A stretch of 64,000 bases of DNA from Thiodiazotropha sp040506275 (GTDB taxonomy: Bacteria > Pseudomonadota > Gammaproteobacteria > Chromatiales > Chromatiaceae): contig JBEVXD010000002.1 in assembly GCA_040506275.1 (NCBI GenBank), positions 62,001-126,000 of the forward strand, read 5' to 3'. Below, in pieces: positions 1 to 9,114 of the stretch. Position 1 is the first letter of the stretch, and every line of letters starts with the position of its first letter. The notes under the pieces were generated by a model. The model saw only the letters and a list, made by a program, of their open reading frames with translations. It did no database searches and was not told the DNA's origin. The position numbers were made by a program, and so were the translations under genes.

Positions 1-1
1 T

Positions 2-1018
2 TACTATACCGTCGGTGTCAGTCCCTACTACACAACACGTTTCGGTAATGTCAGTGTTCTGGAGGCACGATACGCAGGCGACAAAGTGGACTATGAGGAT
101 CAGGATGGTGTCGATAGTACCGATAGTACCTCTCATGAATTTGATCTGATTCTTGGAAGTGGTACCTATACCACTTCACAAGCCTGGGAACTCTCTGCGA
201 GCCACACGGTAGAGGATTACACCGGTTCCAGCGACGATAACAACAAGATTTCAATCTTCAGAGGTGAGTTTTTGCAACAAATCTCACGTCAATGGGCGGT
301 AGCATTTGCTGCAGGTTATGAAGATTATGATCTGATTATCGGTGAGAGTGTCGATGGGGAGTTGTGGTCAATTGGAATTGTGTTTACCCCAACCAGTCGG
401 ACAAGATTCGCCTTAGGTGGCGGTGAAAGGGCATTTGGCGACGATTACTATCTGAATTTTGAGCACAGTTCCAGTCGATCCGTGTGGAGCATCGACTATA
501 AGCGGGACTATATCAGTGCCCGTGACGAGGCGACACGACCTACCTTATTCCAACGTCAGGACGAATTTGGCAATGTGGTCAGAGATGCGGTGCTGGATAG
601 CCCTCCGTCGGTTACTGTCACCGGTGTGTCGACCCTTAGTGCAGAATATTTTGAGTCTGACAGGGTGACTGCCTCCTATGTATTCCGCACCCAGCGAACC
701 CGTGCAGAATTGAGGGCTGGATTCTTAAAGCGAGACTATGAGATTTCGACCCAGGACACTCAGGATACAACCGCATCTGTCTCGCTTTATCGTCTAATCA
801 CTCGCAAGTTTTCAGGAATCGCTCAATTTCATTGGAGAGATCATGAAGAGGAGCTGCAAGACTATAAGGAGTGGACAGCCTCTCTGGGGCTAAACTATCT
901 ACTAGGTGCTCAGACTACACTGTCCTCCAGTGTTACCCATCTTGACCGAGAAGGGGAGACTGAGTTGGCCACCTATGAAGAGAATCGTGTAAACCTTGGA
1001 TTTTTAATGAGATTCTAG
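2..1018 (+). CDS. Outer-membrane beta-barrel protein, XrtA/PEP-CTERM-associated (TIGR03016-like), 5' truncated
   Basis: The reading frame is open to the left edge, so the N-terminus, including any signal peptide, lies outside the window; about 338 residues are visible. They alternate polar and hydrophobic residues in short amphipathic strands rich in Tyr, Ser, Thr, Asp and Arg, and the chain ends in Phe (VNLGFLMRF), the usual signature of a protein inserted by the BAM machinery. The pattern resembles the uncharacterised outer-membrane proteins of XrtA exopolysaccharide loci (TIGR03016), and other parts of that system occur at 29-37 kb. The family name is recognition from memory and could be another barrel family; the barrel architecture is more secure. 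An internal GTG at 86 is in frame but is unlikely to be the true start. The next gene, htpG, has its own promoter. Confidence 0.6.
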   Translation, partial: YYTVGVSPYYTTRFGNVSVLEARYAGDKVDYEDQDGVDSTDSTSHEFDLILGSGTYTTSQAWELSASHTVEDYTGSSDDNNKISIFRGEFLQQISRQWAVAFAAGYEDYDLIIGESVDGELWSIGIVFTPTSRTRFALGGGERAFGDDYYLNFEHSSSRSVWSIDYKRDYISARDEATRPTLFQRQDEFGNVVRDAVLDSPPSVTVTGVSTLSAEYFESDRVTASYVFRTQRTRAELRAGFLKRDYEISTQDTQDTTASVSLYRLITRKFSGIAQFHWRDHEEELQDYKEWTASLGLNYLLGAQTTLSSSVTHLDREGETELATYEENRVNLGFLMRF

Positions 1019-1070
1019 TTTTTTGTGGCGATTGTTTACCGTCATCTGGATAGTTTGGTTGGCGTGCGGC

Positions 1071-1099
1071 CTTGAAAAAATCATTATCGATCCCATATA
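1071..1099 (+). promoter_or_regulatory. Sigma-32 heat-shock promoter of htpG
   Basis: CTTGAAA at 1071-1077 and CCCATATA at 1092-1099 are separated by 14 bases. This matches the known RpoH consensus (CTTGAAA, 11-16 bases, CCCATnT), and it lies 136 bases upstream of the htpG start. HtpG is a classic heat-shock regulon member, so motif and context agree. Confidence 0.8.
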
Positions 1100-1234
1100 A
1101 GATAACGATTTTCTAAATCCTATGGAGCAGAATCAATGACTGGGTTTCTCAGTCGATCCTGTTTGGTAGGGTATTCCTAGGACCTGTTAACAGACCCTAA
1201 TCTTACTTCTTGATTACAGAGGCCGTTTTCAAAT

Positions 1235-3142
1235 ATGTCAGTTGAAGCTCAAAAGGAAACCCTGGACTTTCAGGCAGAAGTCAGCCAGGTACTCAATCTT
1301 GTTATTCGATCACTCTACAGCAATAAAGAGATCTTTCTTCGGGAACTGATTTCTAATGCCTCGGATGCAGCCGAGAAGCTGAGATTTGAAGCGCTTACCG
1401 ATGAGGCGTTGTTCGAGGAAGATCCCGAGCTAAGAGTAGTGGTGACCTATGATAAGGATGCCGGTACCCTGACCATTTCTGATAATGGCATAGGTATGAG
1501 CCGACAGGATGTATCCGATACCATCGGTACCATCGCAAGCTCTGGCACACGTAAGTTCTTTGAAGCGATGTCAGGGGATCAGGCCAAGGACAGCGAATTG
1601 ATTGGACAATTCGGCGTAGGTTTCTATTCGGCATTCATTGTTGCCGATAAAGTGACACTGCTCACCCGGAGAGCCGGTCTGGGGCAGGAACATGGTGTGC
1701 GGTGGGTATCTGAAGGTGAGGGTTCCTACTCTATCGAGAATATCGACAAGCTGAGTCGTGGAACGGATGTTGTGCTTCATCTGCGGGAAGATGAAAAAGA
1801 GTTCCTGGAAGGTTTCAGACTTCGTAGCGTTATCTCCAAGTTCTCTGATCACATAACCATCCCTGTGGAGATGGAAAAAGAGTTCCATGGTGAAGATGAG
1901 GAGAAGCCTGAGGCTCCGGAATTCGAGCGTGTCAATACGGGTACTGCGCTTTGGATGCGTAACCGTTCAGATATCTCCGATGAGGAGTATAACGAATTCT
2001 ACAAGCATGTTTCCCACGATTTTGAAGATCCACTACTTCACGTGCACAACCGGGTAGAAGGCAATAATGAGTATACCGCACTGCTCTTCGTGCCCAATCG
2101 TGCGCCATTCGATTTGTGGGACAGGGATCAAAAGCATGGTGTGAAGCTGTTTGTCAGACGAGTATTCATCATGGACGAGGCGGAGAAGTTGATGCCTCGC
2201 TATCTGCGCTTTGTCAGAGGCGTCGTCGATTCAGATGATCTGCCACTCAACGTCTCCCGAGAGATTCTGCAGCATAACCGCAAGATCGACACCATTCGTC
2301 AAGCCAATGTCAAACGTGTAATCGGTGCATTAGAAAAGCTGGCTGAAAATGATAAGGAGAAGTATCAACTCTTCTGGGATCAGTTCGGCAAGGTATTGAA
2401 AGAGGGCCCGGCAGAAGATTTCGGTAATAAAGAGAAAATTGCTGGACTGCTGCGATTTGCATCAACACACAATGAAAAGGATGATCAGACCGTATCACTG
2501 GCTGATTACATCTCACGCATGCGTGAAGGCCAGGAAAAGATCTACTATATCACTGCGGAAACGCCCGCGGCAGCTCGCTTCAGTCCCCACCTGGAAGTTC
2601 TGAAGAAGAAAGATATCGAGGTTTTACTGCTTTCCGATCGGGTTGATGAATGGTTGGTAACCAGTCTCACCGAGTTTGACGGTAAGCCCCTACACTCTGT
2701 AGCAAAAGGCGCACTGGACCTGGGTGACCTCGAAGATAAAGAGGAGCAGGAAGGTCAGGAGAAACAGGCAGAAGAGCATAAGCCACTACTCGATAGAATG
2801 CAGGAAATCCTCAAGGAGTCAGTCAAGGAGATTAGGGTCAGCCAGCGATTAACTGATTCCCCCTCCTGCCTGGTTGTTGAGGAGCATGATATGAGTGCTA
2901 ATCTCGCCAGGGTTCTGAAATCTGTTGGACAGGATGCACCCCAGACAATGCCGATTATGGAGATCAACGCATCACACCCACTTGTGGAAAGGCTGGAGAG
3001 TGAGTCAGATGAAGAACGCTTCGGTGATCTGACCAAGGTACTGTTCGATCAGGCTCAGTTGGCTGAAGGCGGGCAACTTGATGATCCTGCCTCATTTGTG
3101 AGGAGACTCAACAGCCTGATGCTTAAACTTGCTGGGAATTGA
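1235..3142 (+). CDS. htpG: Molecular chaperone HtpG (Hsp90 family)
   Basis: This is the bacterial Hsp90, an ATP-dependent dimeric cytosolic chaperone that remodels client proteins with DnaK. The 635-residue length is typical. The N-terminal GHKL ATPase domain carries ELISNASDAAEKLR (with the catalytic Glu and nucleotide-binding Asn), DNGIGM, and the glycine-rich lid GQFGVGFYSAF. The middle domain includes PLNVSREILQ with the conserved Arg that contacts ATP. The C-terminal dimerisation region follows after an acidic Glu/Lys/Gln linker near residue 500. The ATG at 1235 starts directly at the conserved N-terminal segment. A sigma-32 promoter lies upstream and a large hairpin downstream, so the gene is probably monocistronic and heat-induced. 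Confidence 0.97.
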   Translation: MSVEAQKETLDFQAEVSQVLNLVIRSLYSNKEIFLRELISNASDAAEKLRFEALTDEALFEEDPELRVVVTYDKDAGTLTISDNGIGMSRQDVSDTIGTIASSGTRKFFEAMSGDQAKDSELIGQFGVGFYSAFIVADKVTLLTRRAGLGQEHGVRWVSEGEGSYSIENIDKLSRGTDVVLHLREDEKEFLEGFRLRSVISKFSDHITIPVEMEKEFHGEDEEKPEAPEFERVNTGTALWMRNRSDISDEEYNEFYKHVSHDFEDPLLHVHNRVEGNNEYTALLFVPNRAPFDLWDRDQKHGVKLFVRRVFIMDEAEKLMPRYLRFVRGVVDSDDLPLNVSREILQHNRKIDTIRQANVKRVIGALEKLAENDKEKYQLFWDQFGKVLKEGPAEDFGNKEKIAGLLRFASTHNEKDDQTVSLADYISRMREGQEKIYYITAETPAAARFSPHLEVLKKKDIEVLLLSDRVDEWLVTSLTEFDGKPLHSVAKGALDLGDLEDKEEQEGQEKQAEEHKPLLDRMQEILKESVKEIRVSQRLTDSPSCLVVEEHDMSANLARVLKSVGQDAPQTMPIMEINASHPLVERLESESDEERFGDLTKVLFDQAQLAEGGQLDDPASFVRRLNSLMLKLAGN

Positions 3143-3163
3143 TGCTCTCATAGCAAATGCTTG

Positions 3164-3219
3164 CTGATTCCCCTCAATACTCAGCTTCAGAATGTCTGAG
3201 CTGAGAACAGGGGAATCAG
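3164..3219. terminator. Nested stem-loop downstream of htpG
   Basis: An outer 11-bp perfect stem (CTGATTCCCCT at 3164-3174 with AGGGGAATCAG at 3209-3219) encloses an inner stem of about 11 bp with one bulge (CTCAGCTTCAGA against TCTGAGCTGAG) around a 3-base loop. No T-tract follows, so it is not a canonical intrinsic terminator. It may end htpG transcription, stabilise the 3' end, or be a small repeat element. Confidence 0.6.
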
Positions 3220-3721
3220 ATTGTCCTACCCTTTTAAAAAGTACTTACATAGCGACTTATGATCGAATAGGTCTGGTCTGTTCAGTCTTGATTGGTGAGG
3301 CATTGCCCCACAAAAGGCGCTGTAAATTAAATAAAAACTTTGATTAAAAAATGATCGCAGTTTTTTGTGCGCCACTCTGGATTAGAGCTGGTAACTGCTG
3401 GTATTGGGATATCAGCTTTTCAGCTTGATTCAGGTCGGTACATCTTTAGTGTACTAATTAATATATAAAACAATAATTTAACTCTTTATTATTATGCTAA
3501 ATATAGTATTGATACTTTAACTTTTTTGCCGTCTCTCTCCCCTGATCTACCCAGTTATGTTCATAAGTGGCCTGTATCCGCCTATTGATAGCCTCAACTG
3601 GCCCCTATCTGCAGGGCATGGCAAACTCCAAGGTAAGATTCAGGTTACGGTGAATTAACAGATTTGTTTCATCACCGGGTGAAAATCAGAATATACCCAT
3701 AACAACCGAAGGAGATTCACA
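3220..3721. other. Gene-free stretch between htpG and adk
   Basis: No ORF with coding character is visible on either strand. The middle (about 3440-3530) is very AT-rich and could hold promoter or curvature signals for adk, but I cannot assign a -10/-35 pair with confidence. The last bases hold the adk ribosome binding site (AAGGAG). Confidence 0.4.
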
Positions 3722-4366
3722 ATGCGCGTCATTCTATTGGGCGGACCAGGTGCTGGTAAGGGCACTCAGGCAAATTACATTAAAGATAAATACCAAATTC
3801 CTCAGATATCAACCGGTGATATGTTGAGGGCTCATGTCAAGTCAGGTTCAGAACTCGGTGTCGCCGCCAAAAAGATCATGGATGAGGGTGGCTTGGTCTC
3901 CGATGACATAATCATGGGTATGGTAAAAGAGCGAATCACTCAAGATGACTGTAAAAACGGTTATCTGTTTGATGGGTTTCCCCGCACAATTCCCCAGGCT
4001 GAATCGCTGAAAGAAGCAGGGGTTCCGATTGATGCGGTGGTTGAGATCGATGTGCCTGATGGCGAGATTATCAAACGCATGTCCGGGCGTCGTGTTCACT
4101 TGGCTTCTGGTCGTACATACCATGTAGTATTCAATCCACCCAAGGTGGAAGGAAAGGATGACGAGACGGGTGAGGATCTGATTCAGCGCGATGACGATCA
4201 AGAGGAGACAGTGAAAGCGCGTCTCAAAGTCTATCACGACCAGACTGAGCCTCTGGTTGCCTTTTACAGTAAAGAAGCTGATGCTGGCGGCTGTAAATAT
4301 ATAAAAATCAATGGAGTAGGCGGTGTGGATGAGATCCGCGATCAGATTTTTCAAGGTCTAGGATAA
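3722..4366 (+). CDS. adk: Adenylate kinase
   Basis: It interconverts ATP + AMP and 2 ADP in the cytosol and so sets the adenylate energy charge. The 214-residue length equals that of the E. coli enzyme. The P-loop GGPGAGKGTQ sits at residues 7-16, followed by the NMP-binding segment with STGDMLR and the motif DGFPRT. The LID domain (about 122-160) has no cysteines, so it is the non-zinc, Gram-negative type, stabilised by polar residues around DETGEDLIQRDDD. The start is fixed by AAGGAG 7 bases upstream of the ATG. A strong intrinsic terminator follows directly, so it is probably transcribed alone. Confidence 0.97.
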   Translation: MRVILLGGPGAGKGTQANYIKDKYQIPQISTGDMLRAHVKSGSELGVAAKKIMDEGGLVSDDIIMGMVKERITQDDCKNGYLFDGFPRTIPQAESLKEAGVPIDAVVEIDVPDGEIIKRMSGRRVHLASGRTYHVVFNPPKVEGKDDETGEDLIQRDDDQEETVKARLKVYHDQTEPLVAFYSKEADAGGCKYIKINGVGGVDEIRDQIFQGLG

Positions 4367-4390
4367 GATTTTAGAATCAATAGACTCTAG

Positions 4391-4423
4391 AAAAGGGCTG
4401 CAACAGATTGCAGCCCTTTTTTT
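4391..4423 (+). terminator. Rho-independent terminator after adk
   Basis: The stem AAAGGGCTGCAA pairs with TTGCAGCCCTTT around a short loop and is followed by a run of seven T. It starts 25 bases after the adk stop codon. Confidence 0.9.
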
Positions 4424-4556
4424 GACTCAGAATGGCTGGTTTCCAGACGTGGCGGAGAGATGCAATTGCCTCTCTGCATCTCAAAAAAAGTAAGGGAAAG
4501 GCAGGATTATTCTGATACTATCTGTCTCATCTCAACTTCCAGTAAGGGGCTACCAC

Positions 4557-4934
4557 GTGGCTGTAGTAGAATTAACTAAAGATAATTTTGAATCGACTGT
4601 AACCGATAATGAGTTTGTAATCATAGATTTCTGGGCTCCCTGGTGCGGTCCATGCCGTTCTTTTGCTCCAACGTATGAGAGTGTATCTGAGGATCACCCG
4701 AATATTGTATTCGGTAAAGTGAATACTGAAGATGAGCAGGATCTTGCGATGCACTTTCAGGTTCGATCCATCCCGACTCTGATGATTTTTCGCGACAATA
4801 TCATTATCTTTTCTCAGCCAGGGGCGCTTCCGGAGTCGGCTTTTCGGGAACTTCTTGGAAAGGCTGGTGAACTGGATATGAATGAGGTCAGAGCCCAAAT
4901 CGAGGCTGAACAACAAAACGGCGAAAACGCCTGA
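4557..4934 (+). CDS. Thioredoxin-family protein
   Basis: A 125-residue cytosolic thioredoxin-fold protein with no signal peptide. The redox motif WCGPC is at residues 29-33 and the cis-proline motif IPT is near residue 76, both required for disulfide reductase activity. Compared with the usual 105-110 residues it has a C-terminal acidic extension of about 20 residues ending EAEQQNGENA. I chose GTG at 4557 because AAGGGG lies 6 bases upstream and the protein then starts at beta-strand 1. Likely role: reduction of protein disulfides by the thioredoxin reductase system; the specific partner is unknown. It may be cotranscribed with the YqiB-like gene that follows after about 90 bases. Confidence 0.85.
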   Translation: MAVVELTKDNFESTVTDNEFVIIDFWAPWCGPCRSFAPTYESVSEDHPNIVFGKVNTEDEQDLAMHFQVRSIPTLMIFRDNIIIFSQPGALPESAFRELLGKAGELDMNEVRAQIEAEQQNGENA

Positions 4935-5026
4935 ACCTGTCGTATCCACAGTGTTTGTGAAGAGTTAATCAGGAAATTCAGGTGTGCACTCCAATTCGTG
5001 ACAGCTTTGACTGACCAACGATCGCC

Positions 5027-5518
5027 ATGAGATCCTCTGATTACCCATGGAAAATGAAAAGGTTGCTGTCAATGCGACCTACAATGGGCAGTGTTCTGGA
5101 TCTCAGCGAAGAGAATTATTCATTGCTGTTGCGCATGGCTCCTGACATTCAAACTCAGGTGGGTGAATATCGGTCGAGACTGGGGGATAGTATGGATCTC
5201 TATCTCGATGTGATTGAGCAGACGCCTTATACTACCCTGGTACATCTGACCTACTACTTTACCCATGTAGTAGGTGACTACCCAGACCCAGACGCAATGC
5301 TCAGGGTCTATCACGATTCAAAGCAGATCGATGTGATCGATATACGTCAATCAACACTACCGCTACAACGATGGGGTGCGAACCCAACCCTGGAGCAACG
5401 TTGGAAAATCAATCTTTTTCTGTCTAAATGGCTTCGCTATTGTGCTGAGCAGGGTCATACCTTCCAAATAGAAAATCGTGATATAAGGGATGAATTTCCT
5501 ATGTCTAAAGTCAGTTGA
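5027..5518 (+). CDS. DUF1249 family protein (YqiB-like)
   Basis: A 163-residue soluble protein with no signal peptide or membrane segment. It resembles the DUF1249/YqiB family of gammaproteobacteria, whose function is unknown; in enterobacteria yqiB sits near nudF and cpdA. Visible family-like features are an N-terminal LDLSEENYSLLLRMAP, a central beta-rich part, HDSKQIDVIDIRQ, and a C-terminal helix LFLSKWLRYCAEQGHTF. Nothing in the neighbours (thioredoxin upstream, uvrY downstream) suggests a specific pathway. Confidence 0.75.
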   Translation: MRSSDYPWKMKRLLSMRPTMGSVLDLSEENYSLLLRMAPDIQTQVGEYRSRLGDSMDLYLDVIEQTPYTTLVHLTYYFTHVVGDYPDPDAMLRVYHDSKQIDVIDIRQSTLPLQRWGANPTLEQRWKINLFLSKWLRYCAEQGHTFQIENRDIRDEFPMSKVS

Positions 5519-5701
5519 TTACGTTACCGGCCTGATGTTGAAGCTTTCAAAGGACTACATTTAACAACCTATAGTACTCGCTGTTACTACTCATTTGCGG
5601 TAAATTAGCGCGTATCAATATTTCCGAGTTTGGTTTGGGGACTGCTAATAAGTTATCCGGATCTTCACTCGAGGGTTAGAGGGATCTGCAGAGATGCAAA
5701 T

Positions 5702-6349
5702 ATGATTAAAGTTTTACTGGTTGATGATCATGAGTTGATCAGAACCGGAGTTAAGGGGATTCTCGATAAAGCTGAAGATATTGAAGTTGTCGGAGAGGCC
5801 TCTACAGGTGAAGAAGCAATTGAACTGGTGAGGAAATCCGCGCCGGATGTTGTGCTGATGGATGTAAATATGCCAGGTATGGGTGGCATTGAGGCAACCC
5901 GTAGAGTTCTTCGCGTTAAATCTGACCTGAAGGTTATCGCGCTGACTGTATTGGATGATGATCCATTTCCTTCAAGACTTCATGAAGTTGGTGCAATGGG
6001 TTTTCTCACCAAAGGTTGTCCTGCCGATGAGATGATACGTGCAATACGGGCAGTCTATAAGGGGCATCACTATATTGCTTCAGATGTTGCCAGAAAGCAC
6101 ACGTTGACTGAGTGGCAGGGAAATGCTGACAACCCTTTCAAAGTGCTCTCTTCACGGGAAACGCAGGTTCTGTTACAGATATTGGAAGGCCAGAAGAATC
6201 AGGAGATTTCAGATATTCTCTCTCTAAGCCCAAAAACTGTGAGTACCTACCGCCAGCGCATTTATGAAAAACTTGATCTTAAGAACGATGTTGAATTGAC
6301 CCGTCTGGCCTATCGCCACGGCATTCTTAAAGACAGCGACAATCATTGA
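5702..6349 (+). CDS. uvrY: GacA/UvrY-type response regulator
   Basis: This is a two-component response regulator of the NarL/FixJ class, the partner of BarA/GacS-type kinases; in relatives it activates small RNAs that sequester CsrA/RsmA. The receiver domain has the acidic pair DD at residues 8-9, phospho-acceptor D54 and K104. The C-terminal LuxR-type helix-turn-helix (about 145-205) carries LSPKTVSTYRQRIYEKL. I chose ATG 5702 (MIKVLLVDDHE) rather than an upstream in-frame start at 5630, because the first 24 codons have no family counterpart. The stop overlaps the start of the UDG gene by 4 bases, and uvrC and pgsA follow, the conserved uvrY-uvrC-pgsA order. Confidence 0.93.
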   Translation: MIKVLLVDDHELIRTGVKGILDKAEDIEVVGEASTGEEAIELVRKSAPDVVLMDVNMPGMGGIEATRRVLRVKSDLKVIALTVLDDDPFPSRLHEVGAMGFLTKGCPADEMIRAIRAVYKGHHYIASDVARKHTLTEWQGNADNPFKVLSSRETQVLLQILEGQKNQEISDILSLSPKTVSTYRQRIYEKLDLKNDVELTRLAYRHGILKDSDNH

Positions 6350-6975
6350 AAGGGTTTAATGCAAAATGTCGCCTCTGTCCCCGATTGGCAGAGTTTCTTG
6401 ATCAGGTTGGGAATGAGTATCCAGACTACCATGCAGCACCTGTAGCACCTTTTGGAGATCCTGAGGCGCATTTGTTGATTGTGGGGCTGGCACCTGGAAT
6501 GCATGGTGCTAATGCCACCGGTCGTCCGTTTACTGGTGACCATGCCGGACTCTTGCTCTATCAAACTCTCTTCGATTATGGTTTCTCCAATCAACCGGAG
6601 TCGATTAGTCGCCGGGATGGGCTTGAACTCTATAATTGCCGAATCACCAATGCAGTGAAATGTCTGCCACCCCAAAATAAGCCAGTGGGTGCCGAGGTTA
6701 ATCAGTGTAATAAATATCTTAAGAATGAGCTGCTGGGGTTGCCTACTTCAAGTTTAGTAGTTGCGTTAGGCTCAATTGCACATCAATCAGTGATCAAAGC
6801 GCTCGAATTGAAGCAGAAAGATTACCGTTTTTCCCATGCCGGTGAACATAGACTCAGTGATAACCTGCAACTTATCGATTCTTACCACTGCAGTCGCTAC
6901 AACACCCAAACTCGACGTTTAACACCAAAGATGTTCAAGCAGGTTTTTCGTCGCGCGAAAAAACTTCTCAGTTGA
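6346..6975 (+). CDS. Uracil-DNA glycosylase, family 5 (UDGb-like)
   Basis: It is predicted to excise uracil and possibly other deaminated bases from DNA in base excision repair. The 209-residue protein has the family 4/5 signature: an N-terminal CRLCPRL motif for an Fe-S cluster, then GLAPGMHGANATGRPFTGD, which fits family 5 where the usual catalytic Asp of motif A is absent, then NCRITNAVKCLPP with another cluster Cys, and the C-terminal DSYHCSRYNTQT motif B. The start is TTG at 6346, embedded in the uvrY stop (TTGA), which implies translational coupling; no in-frame ATG lies upstream of the first conserved Cys. Family 5 assignment is from the motif pattern, and a general UDG-superfamily label is safer. 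Confidence 0.85.
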   Translation: MKGFNAKCRLCPRLAEFLDQVGNEYPDYHAAPVAPFGDPEAHLLIVGLAPGMHGANATGRPFTGDHAGLLLYQTLFDYGFSNQPESISRRDGLELYNCRITNAVKCLPPQNKPVGAEVNQCNKYLKNELLGLPTSSLVVALGSIAHQSVIKALELKQKDYRFSHAGEHRLSDNLQLIDSYHCSRYNTQTRRLTPKMFKQVFRRAKKLLS

Positions 6976-7036
6976 TTAATTTGATCCCAGGATCGTAACG
7001 CTACTGGGTCAATTCTGCGTTTCAATTCTTGGAAGG

Positions 7037-7087
7037 CTAGCCGCTTAGTGTCACGCTATGATCGTCAATTAGTATGAAGCACTACAC
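7037..7087. repeat. Partial copy of dispersed repeat family D
   Basis: The segment 7051-7087 matches 49641-49677 at 31 of 37 positions, including the identical run TTAGTATGAAGCACT. Only the right half is present here; the matching left arm found at 49557-49588 is missing. It sits in the 290-base gap between the UDG gene and uvrC, where no gene is seen. Confidence 0.65.
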
Positions 7088-7265
7088 TTGTAGTGGGACA
7101 CTGAGAGATAGAGAATTTTTCGCACGCCCCACCAGCCTTGGTCGAATAGTTGGACAGGCCTCGTCCAAATATCTAGAAATCAAAAGGGTAGGGTTTCCAA
7201 GATAAATGGTTCCATACACATTGAGTTCGCACAGCCAATAAAATTGTCATAGCATAGACTCCTGT

Positions 7266-9086
7266 ATGGTAATCCAGCACTTCGATCCCACCAGTTTTCT
7301 TAAGACCCTGACCTCTCGTCCAGGGGTTTATCGCATGATTAGTGCTGATGAAAAGGTGCTGTACGTCGGAAAAGCTAAAAATCTGAAGAAACGGGTCTCC
7401 AGTTACTTCACCCGCAGTCTCAATCGACGAATCCAGCTTATGGTAACCCAGATTGCCAACATTGAAATTATCGTCACCCATACTGAAGCAGAAGCGTTGA
7501 TTCTTGAGAATCAACTCATTAAATCTCTCAAGCCTAAATATAATATCCTCTTAAGGGACGACAAAAGTTACCCCTATATTCATCTCTCTGTTGATCATAA
7601 TTATCCAGCCCTCTCATTCAAACGTGGTGCACGTACCGGTAAGGGGCGATATTTTGGTCCTTTTCCCAGTGCCGGCTCCACCCGGGAGACCCTGCAATTG
7701 CTACAAAAGCTCTTTCCAGTGCGGCAGTGTGAAGAGAGCTTTTATCGCAACCGTTCCAGAGCCTGCCTGCAATACCAGATTAAGCGCTGTAGTGCACCTT
7801 GTGTCGATTTGGTCAGTGAGCGGGAATATGACCGGGATGTACAACACGCGATTATGTTTTTGGAAGGAAAAACCAATCAGGTTGTCGATGAGTTGGTCAA
7901 TCGCATGGAAGAGGCATCCCAGAGGCTGGAATTTGAGCAGGCAGCACGCTATCGGGATCAGATAAAGAGTTTACGCAGAGTGCAGGAGCGTCAGTATGTG
8001 AGCGGAGAGTCAGGGGATCTGGATATCGTGGCCATTGCGAAGCGTGGTGGCAGTGCCTGTATTCAGGTGTTCTACATTCGCTCTGGCCGAAATCTGGGGA
8101 ATAAATCCTTCTATCCCTCTGTTCCCCAGGATGATCCTGATGATGCAGTTTTAAGCGCATTCTTAACTCAATACTATCTTGATAAACCGCTACCCAATGA
8201 AATTATCCTCAGTGCTCAGTTAGAGGAACATGCCTTACTAGAAGAGGTTTTCAGTCAGCAGGCGAAACGTCGTATCCGTATCAGTACCAATGTGCGCGGA
8301 GAGCGGGCCAGGTGGCAAAAAATGGCCGTCAGTAATGCAAACCTGGCACTGCAAAGTCGAATAAATGCTCAAACAGATATGGATCAGAGAGTTCAGTCAC
8401 TAATGAAGGCACTGGACCTGCAAGCACTGCCAGAGCGCATGGAGTGTTTTGATATCAGCCATACCCAGGGAGAGTTGACGGTTGGGTCCTGTGTGGTATT
8501 TAACCAGGAGGGCCCATTGAAGTCCGATTACCGTCGCTTCAATATTGAAGATGTGACGCCTGGGGATGACTATGCGGCAATGAGCCAAGCCCTTGAACGT
8601 CGCTACCGCAGGATAAAGAAAGGGGAGGTGCCCCTACCGGATTTGCTGTTTATCGATGGTGGCAAGGGGCAATTGACCTCTGTAAATGACCGATTACAGG
8701 ATCTGGGCATATCTGGTTTGACCCTGGTTGGCGTGGCTAAGGGGGTGGATCGAAAGGCTGGTATGGAACGGCTCTTCTTGTTGGGGCGCAAGGCACCTAT
8801 TATACTGCCAGCAGATTCACCAGCGCTTCACCTTATCCAGCAAATACGGGACGAAGCTCATCGATTTGCAATCACTGCGCATCGTCAGAGACGTTCAAAA
8901 AGTCGTAATCGCTCTGTGCTTGAAGAGATTGCTGGTATTGGTCCTAAGCGTCGGCAGAGACTTATGAGACAATTTGGTGGTCTGCAGGAACTCGCCAGAG
9001 CTGGCGTGGAAGATATCGCCCGGGTAGAGGGCATCAGCAATGGACTGGCAGAACAGATCTACCAAGCCTTTCATGACACAACGTGA
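7266..9086 (+). CDS. uvrC: UvrABC excinuclease subunit C
   Basis: UvrC makes both the 3' and 5' incisions around bulky DNA lesions once recruited by UvrB. The 606-residue length is usual. The N-terminal GIY-YIG nuclease domain begins RPGVYRMI and continues KVLYVGKAKNLKKRV. A cysteine motif (CLQYQIKRCSAPC) follows near residue 170, then a UVR domain that binds UvrB (about 200-235). The C-terminal RNase H-like half carries FDISHTQG and FIDGGKGQL, with the catalytic Asp residues, and the chain ends in a helix-hairpin-helix pair (IAGIGPKRRQRLMRQFGG). pgsA follows 28 bases later, probably cotranscribed. Confidence 0.97.
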   Translation: MVIQHFDPTSFLKTLTSRPGVYRMISADEKVLYVGKAKNLKKRVSSYFTRSLNRRIQLMVTQIANIEIIVTHTEAEALILENQLIKSLKPKYNILLRDDKSYPYIHLSVDHNYPALSFKRGARTGKGRYFGPFPSAGSTRETLQLLQKLFPVRQCEESFYRNRSRACLQYQIKRCSAPCVDLVSEREYDRDVQHAIMFLEGKTNQVVDELVNRMEEASQRLEFEQAARYRDQIKSLRRVQERQYVSGESGDLDIVAIAKRGGSACIQVFYIRSGRNLGNKSFYPSVPQDDPDDAVLSAFLTQYYLDKPLPNEIILSAQLEEHALLEEVFSQQAKRRIRISTNVRGERARWQKMAVSNANLALQSRINAQTDMDQRVQSLMKALDLQALPERMECFDISHTQGELTVGSCVVFNQEGPLKSDYRRFNIEDVTPGDDYAAMSQALERRYRRIKKGEVPLPDLLFIDGGKGQLTSVNDRLQDLGISGLTLVGVAKGVDRKAGMERLFLLGRKAPIILPADSPALHLIQQIRDEAHRFAITAHRQRRSKSRNRSVLEEIAGIGPKRRQRLMRQFGGLQELARAGVEDIARVEGISNGLAEQIYQAFHDTT

Positions 9087-9114
9087 CAAGTAACATAACG
9101 GCAGAGAACTATTC

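Noticed and set aside
1050..1078. Sigma-54-like TGGC...TTGA before htpG
   Set aside because: Spacing is off by one and the GC element is missing; the sigma-32 match explains the region better.
3848..4354. 168-codon ORF opposite adk
   Set aside because: It is the antisense shadow of adk, with no ribosome binding site or recognisable domain.
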